DNA from: Hyphomicrobiales bacterium
GTDB taxonomy: Bacteria; Pseudomonadota; Alphaproteobacteria; Rhizobiales; CAYWUX01
Assembly (NCBI GenBank): GCA_028279265.1
Contig: JANQOC010000372.1
Coordinates: 1 to 7,456 of the forward strand
Reading direction: 5' to 3'
DNA: 7,456 nt
A model generated the notes under the pieces. That model was not told the origin of the DNA, ran no database searches, and saw nothing but the letters and a program-made list of their open reading frames with translations. Shown one piece after another: positions 1 to 5,670 of the stretch. Within the stretch, counting starts at the first letter, position 1; every line of letters starts with the position of its first letter. The position numbers were made by a program, and so were the translations under genes.

Positions 1-30
1 ATGCGATCAATCGAATGCCTGATAACAGAA

Positions 31-1722
31 TTAGGCGAATGAAAAAGTTTTCAGCGCGCTTTGGGCTGCATTGTATCCGAGCTCGATGGCCTGATCGAAG
101 TTCTTCCAGTCATATATCTCAATCCCAAGCATGTCAGGAGTGATGACCAGGTCAGCCTGATTGATCTGGGATTTGTCCAGCCTTTCGCCGGTAATTGTCG
201 CTGCCCGCATCAGCAGACGTGCGATCAGTGGCTTTGAAATCTGCTGGCGCAATGAGAGAGCATTGTACGCATTGACGTCGTCTGGATGAATTGTGCGGTT
301 TCGCGCGACGTCAACCGCGATAATGGGACCGTGGCAACGATTGGCCATGATATCAATGGGCATATTCGTGATGGCCGCGCCGTCGACCAGGACGCCCTCG
401 GGATGAATAAACGGAGGCAGAACGCCTGGCAAAGCCACCGATGCCCTCAGGGCTTCCCGCACGAGACCTTGCTCCGCCACATGCAGTCGACCGGTCGTCA
501 GATTGGTCGAGACACAATAGTAGGGAAGCCAGAGATCCCGAATATCCAGATCTCCAAAATTTTCACTAAGCAGATTATCGACCCGTGATCCCTTGAACAG
601 GCTTTTGAAGGGAACCTGGTAGTCGTTGAGCGGTGTTTTTGAAACGAAGGCTGTTTTAATTCTATTCGTTAGTTCCTCGAGAGACCATCCGTTGGCCCAA
701 CCGGCGGCAATAATGGCTCCCATACTCGTACCGCCAATGAAATCGATGGGAATTTCATTCTCTGCAATGGCCTGCAGGACCCCGAGATGGGCATAGGCAC
801 GGGCACCGCCCCCTGACAGGACGAGCCCGATACCTCTTCGGGAGACCAGGCGGCAAAACCTGTTCCAGTCACCTGGATCGTCTTTTCGCAGATGAAAGAT
901 ACGGTTCGTCGGAAAATGCCGGGCCCAGGCTCTGGCAGCCCCTTTCTTTCTCTCCGGGGATTTGTGGAAAAGAAATACATCCAGCAAATTGTGGCTGTTG
1001 CGCAAATGCAGGCTGTCAGCCGGCAGAGGTAGCGGTTCCGGAGCATTGATATCGGCAAGGACGACAATTCTGTCGGAATGATGCATGCATTTTTCGACCC
1101 AATCCGGGCCCGATCCCTGTCCATTGAAGAGAACCAGGTCGTGACTGGATTCAAGCTCGCTCAGGGAAGAGGGGAAGTCGGGACAATTCTTCTCATCCAG
1201 GACGATAATTTTTAACCGCCGCTGCGCGGCATCCTGGGAAACGGCGGCTGTAAATTCCGAGATATCGATGTCTTTCGTGCCGGCCACCAGGCTGACCGTT
1301 TTTGCATCGATCGTCGGCGATTTCTGCAGTGATGTGCGCTGCAATCTTTCCACCAGCAAAAGCGACAGGTTGCGCATCAGGTGCGGATCCCGCATCAGCA
1401 ATTCTTCGAACTGGGAGCTTGTCAGGCTCAAGAGTTCGCTGGATCGGATCGCCCTCACCGTGGCGGACCGCGGCTGCCCGGACAGGAGAGCCATTTCGCC
1501 AATTGTTTCCCCGGCATGTAATACGCCGACGAGTGAAGCCTCGTCGGTGGGGGATAGCACGTAAACCCCTGTCGAACCGGAACAAATGAAATATATGTGC
1601 TCCGCTTTCTCTCCCTGACGGAACAGAGTTTCCCCCGCAGCAAGTTGCAGGGAGGCTGCTTCCGCCTCAATGAAGGCTCTACCCGCAGCGCTAATATTCT
1701 GAAATAAATTGGTCCGTTTCAT
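31..1722 (-). CDS. Cyclic-nucleotide-binding, NTE-like patatin phospholipase
   Basis: Predicted serine lysophospholipase/esterase of the neuropathy-target-esterase type, acting on membrane lipids with a Ser-Asp dyad. Residues about 5-130 form a cyclic-nucleotide-binding domain with a well-kept phosphate-binding cassette (GEMALLSGQPRSATV, E76 and R85). A linker domain (about 140-295) carries the family signature of E..HDLVLF, then W..KC...D and a conserved LFH stretch. The patatin domain follows: oxyanion loop GGGARA (304-309), nucleophile elbow GTSMG (Ser333) and catalytic DGA (Asp447). No signal peptide or clear membrane helix is visible, so it is probably cytosolic or peripheral. About 563 residues is a normal length for the bacterial two-domain form. 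I chose ATG at 1722; an in-frame GTG at 1728 adds two residues and neither has a strong Shine-Dalgarno. It is separated from rpsU by 355 bp and probably transcribed alone. Family assignment is firm; substrate and ligand (cAMP, cGMP or none) are not known from sequence. Confidence 0.93.
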   Translation of the reverse strand: MKRTNLFQNISAAGRAFIEAEAASLQLAAGETLFRQGEKAEHIYFICSGSTGVYVLSPTDEASLVGVLHAGETIGEMALLSGQPRSATVRAIRSSELLSLTSSQFEELLMRDPHLMRNLSLLLVERLQRTSLQKSPTIDAKTVSLVAGTKDIDISEFTAAVSQDAAQRRLKIIVLDEKNCPDFPSSLSELESSHDLVLFNGQGSGPDWVEKCMHHSDRIVVLADINAPEPLPLPADSLHLRNSHNLLDVFLFHKSPERKKGAARAWARHFPTNRIFHLRKDDPGDWNRFCRLVSRRGIGLVLSGGGARAYAHLGVLQAIAENEIPIDFIGGTSMGAIIAAGWANGWSLEELTNRIKTAFVSKTPLNDYQVPFKSLFKGSRVDNLLSENFGDLDIRDLWLPYYCVSTNLTTGRLHVAEQGLVREALRASVALPGVLPPFIHPEGVLVDGAAITNMPIDIMANRCHGPIIAVDVARNRTIHPDDVNAYNALSLRQQISKPLIARLLMRAATITGERLDKSQINQADLVITPDMLGIEIYDWKNFDQAIELGYNAAQSALKTFSFA

Positions 1723-1728
1723 ACGCAC

Positions 1729-1980
1729 ATTCGGCTCAATGACGTCATAGATCTTTTATAATTGAATAAATTATATACTGACACGGATCGTTAGTGAAAA
1801 AGCAGGTTCGAAAAATTTTGAAGACGATTTGATGGGAGGCGGATACAAATTCAGCGCAAGTAGGACGCTCTAAATTCATCGATTGCTTATTTTGCCGTGA
1901 GTGTCCAAGCCGAGGGAACGGGGGGCGAAGCTCACCGGAATCCTTAAGACGCGCACGAAATGAGATCCGGGGATCGGTTC
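1729..1980. other. Intergenic region upstream of the patatin gene
   Basis: No open frame here looks like a gene. It holds the candidate patatin promoter and the ATGACGTCAT palindrome (1739-1748). Further up there is a short dyad, GATCC-gg-GGATC (1964-1975). I see no RNA gene in it. Confidence 0.5.
1770..1798 (-). promoter_or_regulatory. Candidate sigma70-type promoter of the patatin gene
   Basis: On the minus strand a perfect TATAAT (1770-1775) lies 17 bp downstream of TTCACT (1793-1798), which matches the -35 consensus at four of six positions. The predicted transcript would have a leader of about 40 nt. The region is AT-rich, so a chance match is possible. A 10-bp perfect palindrome (ATGACGTCAT, 1739-1748) lies between this -10 and the start codon and could be a regulator site. 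Confidence 0.4.
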
Positions 1981-2026
1981 AAAAAATTGGCGATCCTCAG
2001 GGTCGGCCAGCACCCATTGTACTGGC
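1981..2026 (-). terminator. rpsU: Probable rpsU terminator: two hairpins and a T6 tract
   Basis: Read on the minus strand, about 60 nt past the rpsU stop, there is an eight-pair hairpin (GCCAGTAC, loop AATGG, GTGCTGGC with one G-T pair; 2006-2026). It is followed by a second, imperfect stem (GGCCGACCC / GGATCGCC, loop TGA; 1989-2008) with one bulge and one mismatch, then AA and six T residues (1981-1986). The two stems share three bases, so they may compete. The second stem plus T-tract is the likely intrinsic terminator; its imperfect pairing keeps confidence moderate. Confidence 0.5.
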
Positions 2027-2083
2027 TATATCAGATTTGTGTGTGTTGGTATTTAAGACGGTTCGAAATTCCGTCGATCAGGT

Positions 2084-2311
2084 TTATCGCTGGCGTGATT
2101 TTCCAGGGAGTAAACCTTCGCGTTGAGCTTTTTTGCGGGCGAGTTTTCGGATTCTGCGAACCGCTTCTGCCTTTTCACGGACACGTTTTTCGGAGGGCTT
2201 CTCGTAGAATTTTCGCATTTTCATTTCGCGAAAAACACCTTCCCTCTGCATCTTCTTTTTAAGCGCCTTAAGGGCTTGATCAACATTATTGTCTCGGACA
2301 AAAACCTGCAT
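2084..2311 (-). CDS. rpsU: 30S ribosomal protein bS21
   Basis: Small, very basic 75-residue protein of the bacterial S21 family, a component of the small ribosomal subunit platform near the 3' end of 16S rRNA, where it supports initiation on mRNA. The N-terminus MQVFVRDNNVDQALKALKKK and the following FREMKMRKFYEKPSEKR segment are diagnostic, and the C-terminal half is a Lys/Arg-rich helix ending in a short tail. The length is normal for alphaproteobacteria. The gene stands alone here, not next to dnaG or rpoD as in Escherichia coli. The start is fixed by the conserved N-terminus, but the leader is odd: AGGAG lies 14 nt upstream, and a Met-Lys-stop mini-ORF lies between them (see the separate entry). 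Identification is secure. Confidence 0.98.
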   Translation of the reverse strand: MQVFVRDNNVDQALKALKKKMQREGVFREMKMRKFYEKPSEKRVREKAEAVRRIRKLARKKAQREGLLPGKSRQR

Positions 2312-2314
2312 TGG

Positions 2315-2330
2315 CTACTTCATGGCTCCT
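2315..2330 (-). promoter_or_regulatory. rpsU leader: Shine-Dalgarno with a Met-Lys-stop mini-ORF
   Basis: On the minus strand AGGAG (2326-2330) is followed after only CC by ATG AAG TAG (2315-2323), then CCA and the rpsU ATG. The mini-ORF is in frame with rpsU and ends 3 nt before its start. AGGAG is 14 nt from the rpsU start, longer than the usual 5-9 nt, and 2 nt from the mini-ORF start, shorter than usual. This may simply be a loosely spaced ribosome binding site. It could also tune S21 synthesis through start-stop initiation and re-initiation. Confidence 0.45.
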
Positions 2331-2396
2331 CTCTCTGATAAAAGATCACGTTAAGTTACGTCACAGCTAGAACAAGATTTCCAGCAGTAATCTAAT

Positions 2397-2879
2397 CTAG
2401 ATTTGTGAAAATAAAAGAAGTGATAACACTAAAATAACTTCTACAACAAATGGTTTATGGCAGCAATGGTCATTCGTTAGTGTGTCGATGGCCGTATTCC
2501 AGGCGCGTAGAAGGACAAATTTACTATACAGACCGTCCAGTTCATGTATGGACCAGTGCTTGAGGAGGTTGGTGGCAGAACTCGATTCTCTCTCTAAGTA
2601 CATGAAATTGTTGGGATAATAATCGAAAATGTAAATCCGTACCAGAAATTCCCTGGTAATTGAGCGCTGCGTCAGTCGCTCATGTCCGGCAACGGTGGAA
2701 GGGATCATCGGCCTATCGCCGGAACAAGCCGGGACTGTCCCAAAGGATGGCGATTCGTCATGACCTAAGAGTTCGCCTGGCCATCGCATTCGATATTGAT
2801 GTGCACGAGTGACGGTCCTGAGCCATTTCCATAATAAAGGAATCACAGGCGTTAAGCGAAGAAATGTGATATTCGTCAC
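2397..2879 (-). pseudogene. Possible decayed PAS-domain protein
   Basis: A 160-codon open frame from GTG in a stretch otherwise without genes. No secure homologue is recognised. The middle (about residues 70-140) has the spacing of the PAS family common in alphaproteobacteria (PAS_5-like): a hydrophobic strand IYIFDYYPNNFMY, a helix ending in NLLKHW, then HELDGLYSK and LLRAWNTAIDT. An N-terminal LLWKWLR also fits the W..LR element of that family. Against a functional gene: the expected RLAGE-type strand after NNFMY is replaced by ERESSS, the proline-rich linker looks random, the C-terminus runs into a hydrophobic stretch, and no good Shine-Dalgarno precedes the GTG. I infer a relic or a chance frame; intact function is unlikely. 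Confidence 0.28.
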
Positions 2880-2926
2880 AATTCTTCGCCAGGATATGCT
2901 TTATATCCAGTTCAAGTTCAGCGGAT

Positions 2927-2930
2927 GGAG
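2927..2930 (+). promoter_or_regulatory. Ribosome binding site choosing the ATG at 2937
   Basis: GGAG lies 6 nt before the ATG at 2937, which is good spacing. The in-frame upstream ATG at 2925 overlaps this site and has no Shine-Dalgarno of its own, so 2937 is the better start. Confidence 0.6.
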
Positions 2931-2936
2931 AAGATA

Positions 2937-3401
2937 ATGCATTTGGAAGAGCGCATAATAGTCAATTCGCCTGCGCACAGCGTCTTCAAATATCTGCTGC
3001 TGTCTCTGCAGGAAATTTATTGCGATCGAATCGTGCCTTCGGGGATTCGCAACCGTCTGTTTTTTTCCAACAGGCCAACACGGTCGCACATCAATCCTGT
3101 GGATTTTGTGCCGAGTACAAATGCATCTCCTTACAAGCTGTCCAAGTTCGAAGCAGATAAATCCATCTGTCTGACGCCGCGCGCCTGGATCGACCGGTTG
3201 TTCGTCCTCAGTGTGTCCTATGAACTGGAGGAGCTGAATGGCAGAACAGAAGTGATCTCGCGTGTCCGGTTGCCCGCCGCATTCTTACCCGTCGGCAATT
3301 TGCGCAGCGAAAAGCAAGATTTAAGACGACAGATGGCCAGTAACTCGACGGCTCTGAAACAGAATCTTGAGCATCGCGCTGAAATGATTTCCGGTGTGTA
3401 A
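2937..3401 (+). CDS. Small SRPBCC/START-like protein of unknown function
   Basis: A 154-residue soluble protein without signal peptide or membrane helix. The start, EERIIVNSPAHSVFKYL, is the typical first strand and helix of the SRPBCC (START/polyketide-cyclase-like) fold, which encloses a hydrophobic ligand pocket. A later alternating segment (about residues 90-112, LFVLSVSYELEEL then GRTEVISRVRL) fits the long antiparallel strands of that fold, and the C-terminal third (about 124-150) is helical and charged, as expected for the closing helix. No catalytic residues or ligand can be named. The start is set by GGAG 6 nt upstream; ATG at 2925 would add four residues. The gene ends 5 bp from the end of the convergent hydrolase gene, so their transcripts may overlap. 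It is a real gene by start signal and fold pattern; family placement is moderate. Confidence 0.72.
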   Translation: MHLEERIIVNSPAHSVFKYLLLSLQEIYCDRIVPSGIRNRLFFSNRPTRSHINPVDFVPSTNASPYKLSKFEADKSICLTPRAWIDRLFVLSVSYELEELNGRTEVISRVRLPAAFLPVGNLRSEKQDLRRQMASNSTALKQNLEHRAEMISGV

Positions 3402-3406
3402 TATTC

Positions 3407-4459
3407 TCAGGCAACCATTCGTTCGACAACAAAAGAACTATCTGAGGGGCCGGGATCGATAAATTCAGTTTCTTTTGTTGACGTAATCCATTGCGCAAGA
3501 AATCTGGCGGTTTCCGGATGGTCCAGGTAGCCGAACAGATTGTGGGGATTTAGACGATCGTCTTTGACCCAGAAATTATAGATCTGCCGATCAATTATCT
3601 TTTCGATAAACCCGAGTTCTCTCATCTCCGCAAAATCATTGGCCATGGTTGCATCATGAGCGACATAGTCATCTTCGGCGGCGATATTGACCCACCGCTT
3701 GACGATTTCCCGGGGGAAACGATCTTCGCCGCGCTCGTTGGCATCATAGAGATTGTTGCGAACTCCGGGCTCGCCCAGGGGGCTACCGAGAGTTAACCAG
3801 AGATTGATCTGATTCCCGGACTGCTGGACGGATCGGTATTCACTCATGCGGGAAAATTTCCAGAGCACATCGTAGGAAACAATAGCTCCCATACTGTGAC
3901 TGATGAGACAGATATCATCTTGCTCAAGCAAGGATTGTTTCAAAGGGAACTGCAGACGTTCCCGAACGTCGGAACCAATTTTCCGGGTATGCAGATACTG
4001 GCTCATATCCGCCGTCGCCCACTTGATCACGTGCTCGCTGAGCCCCGTCCACGATGCAACCCGACTGACAACAGAGGCTGCTTCGTCGAGCCACTCACCG
4101 GAACGGTAAAGGTCAACCAAAGATCCATAGGCCAGACCGTCATGACTATCGACCTGCATGAGTTGCCTCAGCGGGGCCGCATACATGTTGGCATCAAGAC
4201 AGGGCTCGAAACCATAGCGTTCGTCATTACGTGCGGTCAGTTCGATCCTGGCATCGGGATCGGAACTGCCCAGCAGTGCATTATTGATGTCTCCGAAATA
4301 GGCGAAGATAATTTCGACCGACCCCTGGTTCAGGTGTCGCGCAGCACTGGGGTCAACGCGTTGCAATCCGTTGACAATGGCCGCTGTGCACAATTCCTTA
4401 TGGGCCGAGGCGGCGGGCATCGTATCTCTGCCATGAATGACTATGATTTTCTTGGCCAT
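3407..4459 (-). CDS. Alpha/beta-hydrolase, lipase/esterase-like
   Basis: About 350 residues with the elements of an alpha/beta-hydrolase. The first strand and oxyanion loop are KKIIVIHGRD (residues 3-12). The nucleophile elbow is ISHSMGA, with Ser189 as nucleophile. A candidate acid lies in AEDDYVAHD (Asp263/264), and the candidate His306 is in NPHNLFGYLDH, just before a closing helix. SHSMG has Ser instead of the common first Gly. WLTLGSPLG after the elbow is typical of lipase-like members. A large insert (about residues 50-165) between the first strand and the elbow probably forms a lid or cap. There is no signal peptide, so it is likely cytosolic. I start at ATG 4459 because it places IHG at the usual distance; GTG at 4489 would add ten residues and neither has a clear Shine-Dalgarno. 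It is convergent with the SRPBCC gene. Natural substrate unknown. Confidence 0.88.
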   Translation of the reverse strand: MAKKIIVIHGRDTMPAASAHKELCTAAIVNGLQRVDPSAARHLNQGSVEIIFAYFGDINNALLGSSDPDARIELTARNDERYGFEPCLDANMYAAPLRQLMQVDSHDGLAYGSLVDLYRSGEWLDEAASVVSRVASWTGLSEHVIKWATADMSQYLHTRKIGSDVRERLQFPLKQSLLEQDDICLISHSMGAIVSYDVLWKFSRMSEYRSVQQSGNQINLWLTLGSPLGEPGVRNNLYDANERGEDRFPREIVKRWVNIAAEDDYVAHDATMANDFAEMRELGFIEKIIDRQIYNFWVKDDRLNPHNLFGYLDHPETARFLAQWITSTKETEFIDPGPSDSSFVVERMVA

Positions 4460-4689
4460 TGAACTACGGTGTGTCGCTTCCGGTTTCACCTGTCAAGATT
4501 TCGGCGACCATGATGCGGGCAGTGTGTCCAACGCACAACGAATGGGGGGGCTAATGTGGAAAATCAATAAGACTTTGCCGAAATATGAACAATTCCCGCG
4601 AACCGAATCAGCACATCTGTCCATAATCGAATCACGTGCCGATTCGCCCTGTTGTCACTCATATCGGCATAAGTCCAAAACAGATTAAA
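4460..4689. other. Intergenic region upstream of the hydrolase gene
   Basis: 230 bp between the hydrolase start and the end of the 70-residue protein gene. No credible ORF is present. It should contain the hydrolase promoter, but I cannot pick a convincing -35/-10 pair. It contains the nested inverted repeats at 4628-4669 and a run of seven G at about 4543-4549. Confidence 0.4.
4628..4669. repeat. Two overlapping, mutually exclusive inverted repeats
   Basis: CGAATC (4628-4633) pairs with GATTCG (4641-4646) around a 7-nt loop. TGCCGAT (4637-4643) pairs with ATCGGCA (4663-4669) around a 19-nt loop. The arms overlap at GAT (4641-4643), so only one stem can form at a time. Another CGAATC copy lies at 4604-4609. 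The site lies just past the end of the 70-residue protein gene on the minus strand, but no T-tract follows on either strand, so a simple intrinsic terminator is not supported. Confidence 0.4.
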
Positions 4690-4902
4690 TTATGCCGGTT
4701 TCGCGTTCTGTTGGGCAAACTGCAGTGTCAAAATGCCGTCTTCAAGACCCGAACATTCGACCTGCTGCACAAGGGGATCCGTCATTTCAATATTCGCCGC
4801 TTCAACACATTTTTCTATGGAATTGAAGGGGGTTACATGGACACCGGTATCGCCCGTTGGCAATAATAGCGAAACGATCATCACGATAACTTCAGTATTC
4901 AT
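4690..4902 (-). CDS. Small, possibly exported protein with two cysteines
   Basis: A 70-residue protein I do not recognise. A short hydrophobic N-terminus (VIVMIVSLLL, residues 5-14) could be a weak or atypical signal sequence, but it lacks the usual positive charge before the hydrophobic core. The rest is acidic and soluble with two cysteines (Cys32 and Cys50), possibly a disulfide pair if exported. The motif VTPFNSIEKCVEAAN resembles the strand plus Cys-containing helix of many small periplasmic proteins of unknown function. The start is well supported: AAGGA at 4910-4914 is 7 nt upstream of ATG. A perfect inverted repeat lies about 33 bp upstream of the start. Coding status is likely from the ribosome binding site and plausible protein composition; the function is unknown. 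Confidence 0.68.
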   Translation of the reverse strand: MNTEVIVMIVSLLLPTGDTGVHVTPFNSIEKCVEAANIEMTDPLVQQVECSGLEDGILTLQFAQQNAKPA

Positions 4903-5307
4903 AATGCGATCCTTTTTCTGGGATTGAAACTAAAGTGATGCAAACATCACCTACTTTCACGCACTAATACGCTTGCTCCCAATGCACTGTACTCGCGTAC
5001 GGCAAACCGGATCTTATAAGCGATACAATTGAAATCAGGTTGCCCCAACATGCGCCCTGTCCCCACAGTTAATAATTCCCTAACAATCAATAAAAGCAAC
5101 ATTGTGACAAGCGGACGTCGCCCTGCGGGACATGCCGATAACAGGATCCCGGCTGGGTTTGCGCCTATTTTCAGACCGGAGACCCGTAAAAGTTGAATCA
5201 AAACTGCTGAGAAATTTCGCGGTCACCTTATCAGTTCATTTTTTCTCATATGTTAGGGTGCGCATACATTCGATAGTTCTGCGTTTAAAATTGATTGTAT
5301 TGGGCAC
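4903..5307. other. Divergent intergenic region, no convincing gene
   Basis: 405 bp between two divergently read small genes, so it should carry both promoters. It holds the ribosome binding site AAGGA (4910-4914) of the minus-strand gene and the inverted repeat at 4935-4950. An 84-codon minus-strand frame (4947-5201) exists but has no recognisable family or good start. I see no RNA gene. Confidence 0.45.
4935..4950. repeat. Perfect inverted repeat GTGATG-caaa-CATCAC
   Basis: Six-base arms are separated by four bases, located 33-48 bp upstream of the start of the 70-residue protein gene on the minus strand. It could be an operator for a dimeric regulator or a hairpin in the 5' leader. It does not match the FNR (TTGAT-N4-ATCAA) or CRP (TGTGA-N6-TCACA) consensus because the half-site spacing differs. 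Confidence 0.45.
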
Positions 5308-5661
5308 ATGAAATCTTCGCAGCGGCAATTTCTGATTTTGAGTAGCGTATTTCTTTTGACGATTGTTTCGGTTCTCGCCTTTGCCGAGTCCGAAGGTTTC
5401 GGGTGCGTGCAGGTTTATCCCAGAGTGGACTCCCGGATTTATGGAGAGAGATTTCGTCCCCTTGCGGAAATTCGCGCTATCGTCGCCTGGCAGAAAAAGA
5501 GCGCACTCGTCGCTCCGGATAGTCAGAACTGGCACAATGCAGTGAAAAAAAAGATTGATTGTTTCGAGGACAGCGCCGGCTACACCAACTGCCGGGCTTC
5601 AGCGAAGCCCTGTCAAAGACACCAGCAAGAGCTTGTGCTGATATCTCCCGGCAAATTATAA
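5308..5661 (+). CDS. Small secreted protein with conserved W and C-terminal cysteines
   Basis: A 117-residue protein with a clear Sec signal peptide: basic start (MKSSQRQ), hydrophobic core about residues 8-24, and probable cleavage after LAFA (residue 26). The mature part has four cysteines (33, 85, 95, 102). The C-terminal half has the spacing AI..W, then NWHNAVKKKIDC, then a short acidic turn, CRASAKPC. I recall this W...W..A...C....C.A.A.PC arrangement from uncharacterised small exported alphaproteobacterial proteins; that link is from memory and not verified. Two disulfides in the periplasm are likely. No enzyme motif is visible. The Shine-Dalgarno is weak (GGG about 3 nt before ATG), but the signal peptide fits this start. 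It ends 9 bp from the convergent aminotransferase gene. Confidence 0.8.
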   Translation: MKSSQRQFLILSSVFLLTIVSVLAFAESEGFGCVQVYPRVDSRIYGERFRPLAEIRAIVAWQKKSALVAPDSQNWHNAVKKKIDCFEDSAGYTNCRASAKPCQRHQQELVLISPGKL

Positions 5662-5669
5662 CTCCGGGA
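5646..5669. terminator. Hairpin between convergent gene ends
   Basis: TCCCGG (5646-5651) and CCGGGA (5664-5669) can pair around a 12-nt loop that contains the stop codon of the secreted-protein gene. The site lies exactly between two convergent genes, where a shared terminator would be expected. There is no T-tract next to the stem on either strand, so termination activity is uncertain. Confidence 0.25.
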
Positions 5670-5670
5670 A

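Noticed and set aside
2046..2075. GACGG/CCGTC dyad just after rpsU as its terminator
   Set aside because: Only five pairs with a nine-base loop and no T-tract; the structure at 1981-2026 is a better candidate.
1960..2262. 100-codon plus-strand frame overlapping rpsU
   Set aside because: Mostly the antisense of the certain rpsU gene and its terminator; composition rich in F, R and C as expected for a shadow frame.
3896..4462. 188-codon plus-strand frame inside the hydrolase gene
   Set aside because: Antisense shadow of a gene with clear catalytic motifs; no domain seen in the frame itself.
4935..4950. FNR or CRP binding site at GTGATG-caaa-CATCAC
   Set aside because: Half-sites resemble parts of both consensuses, but spacing is wrong for each (TGAT-N6-ATCA instead of N4; GTGA-N8-TCAC instead of N6).
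4947..5201. 84-codon minus-strand open frame in the divergent intergenic region, with an internal ATG giving a 34-codon version
   Set aside because: No recognisable domain, no Shine-Dalgarno at the long start, arbitrary-looking composition, and it covers the space where two promoters should be.
5236..5535. 99-codon minus-strand frame across the secreted-protein gene
   Set aside because: Overlaps a gene with a clear signal peptide and conserved cysteines on the other strand; no start signal or motif.
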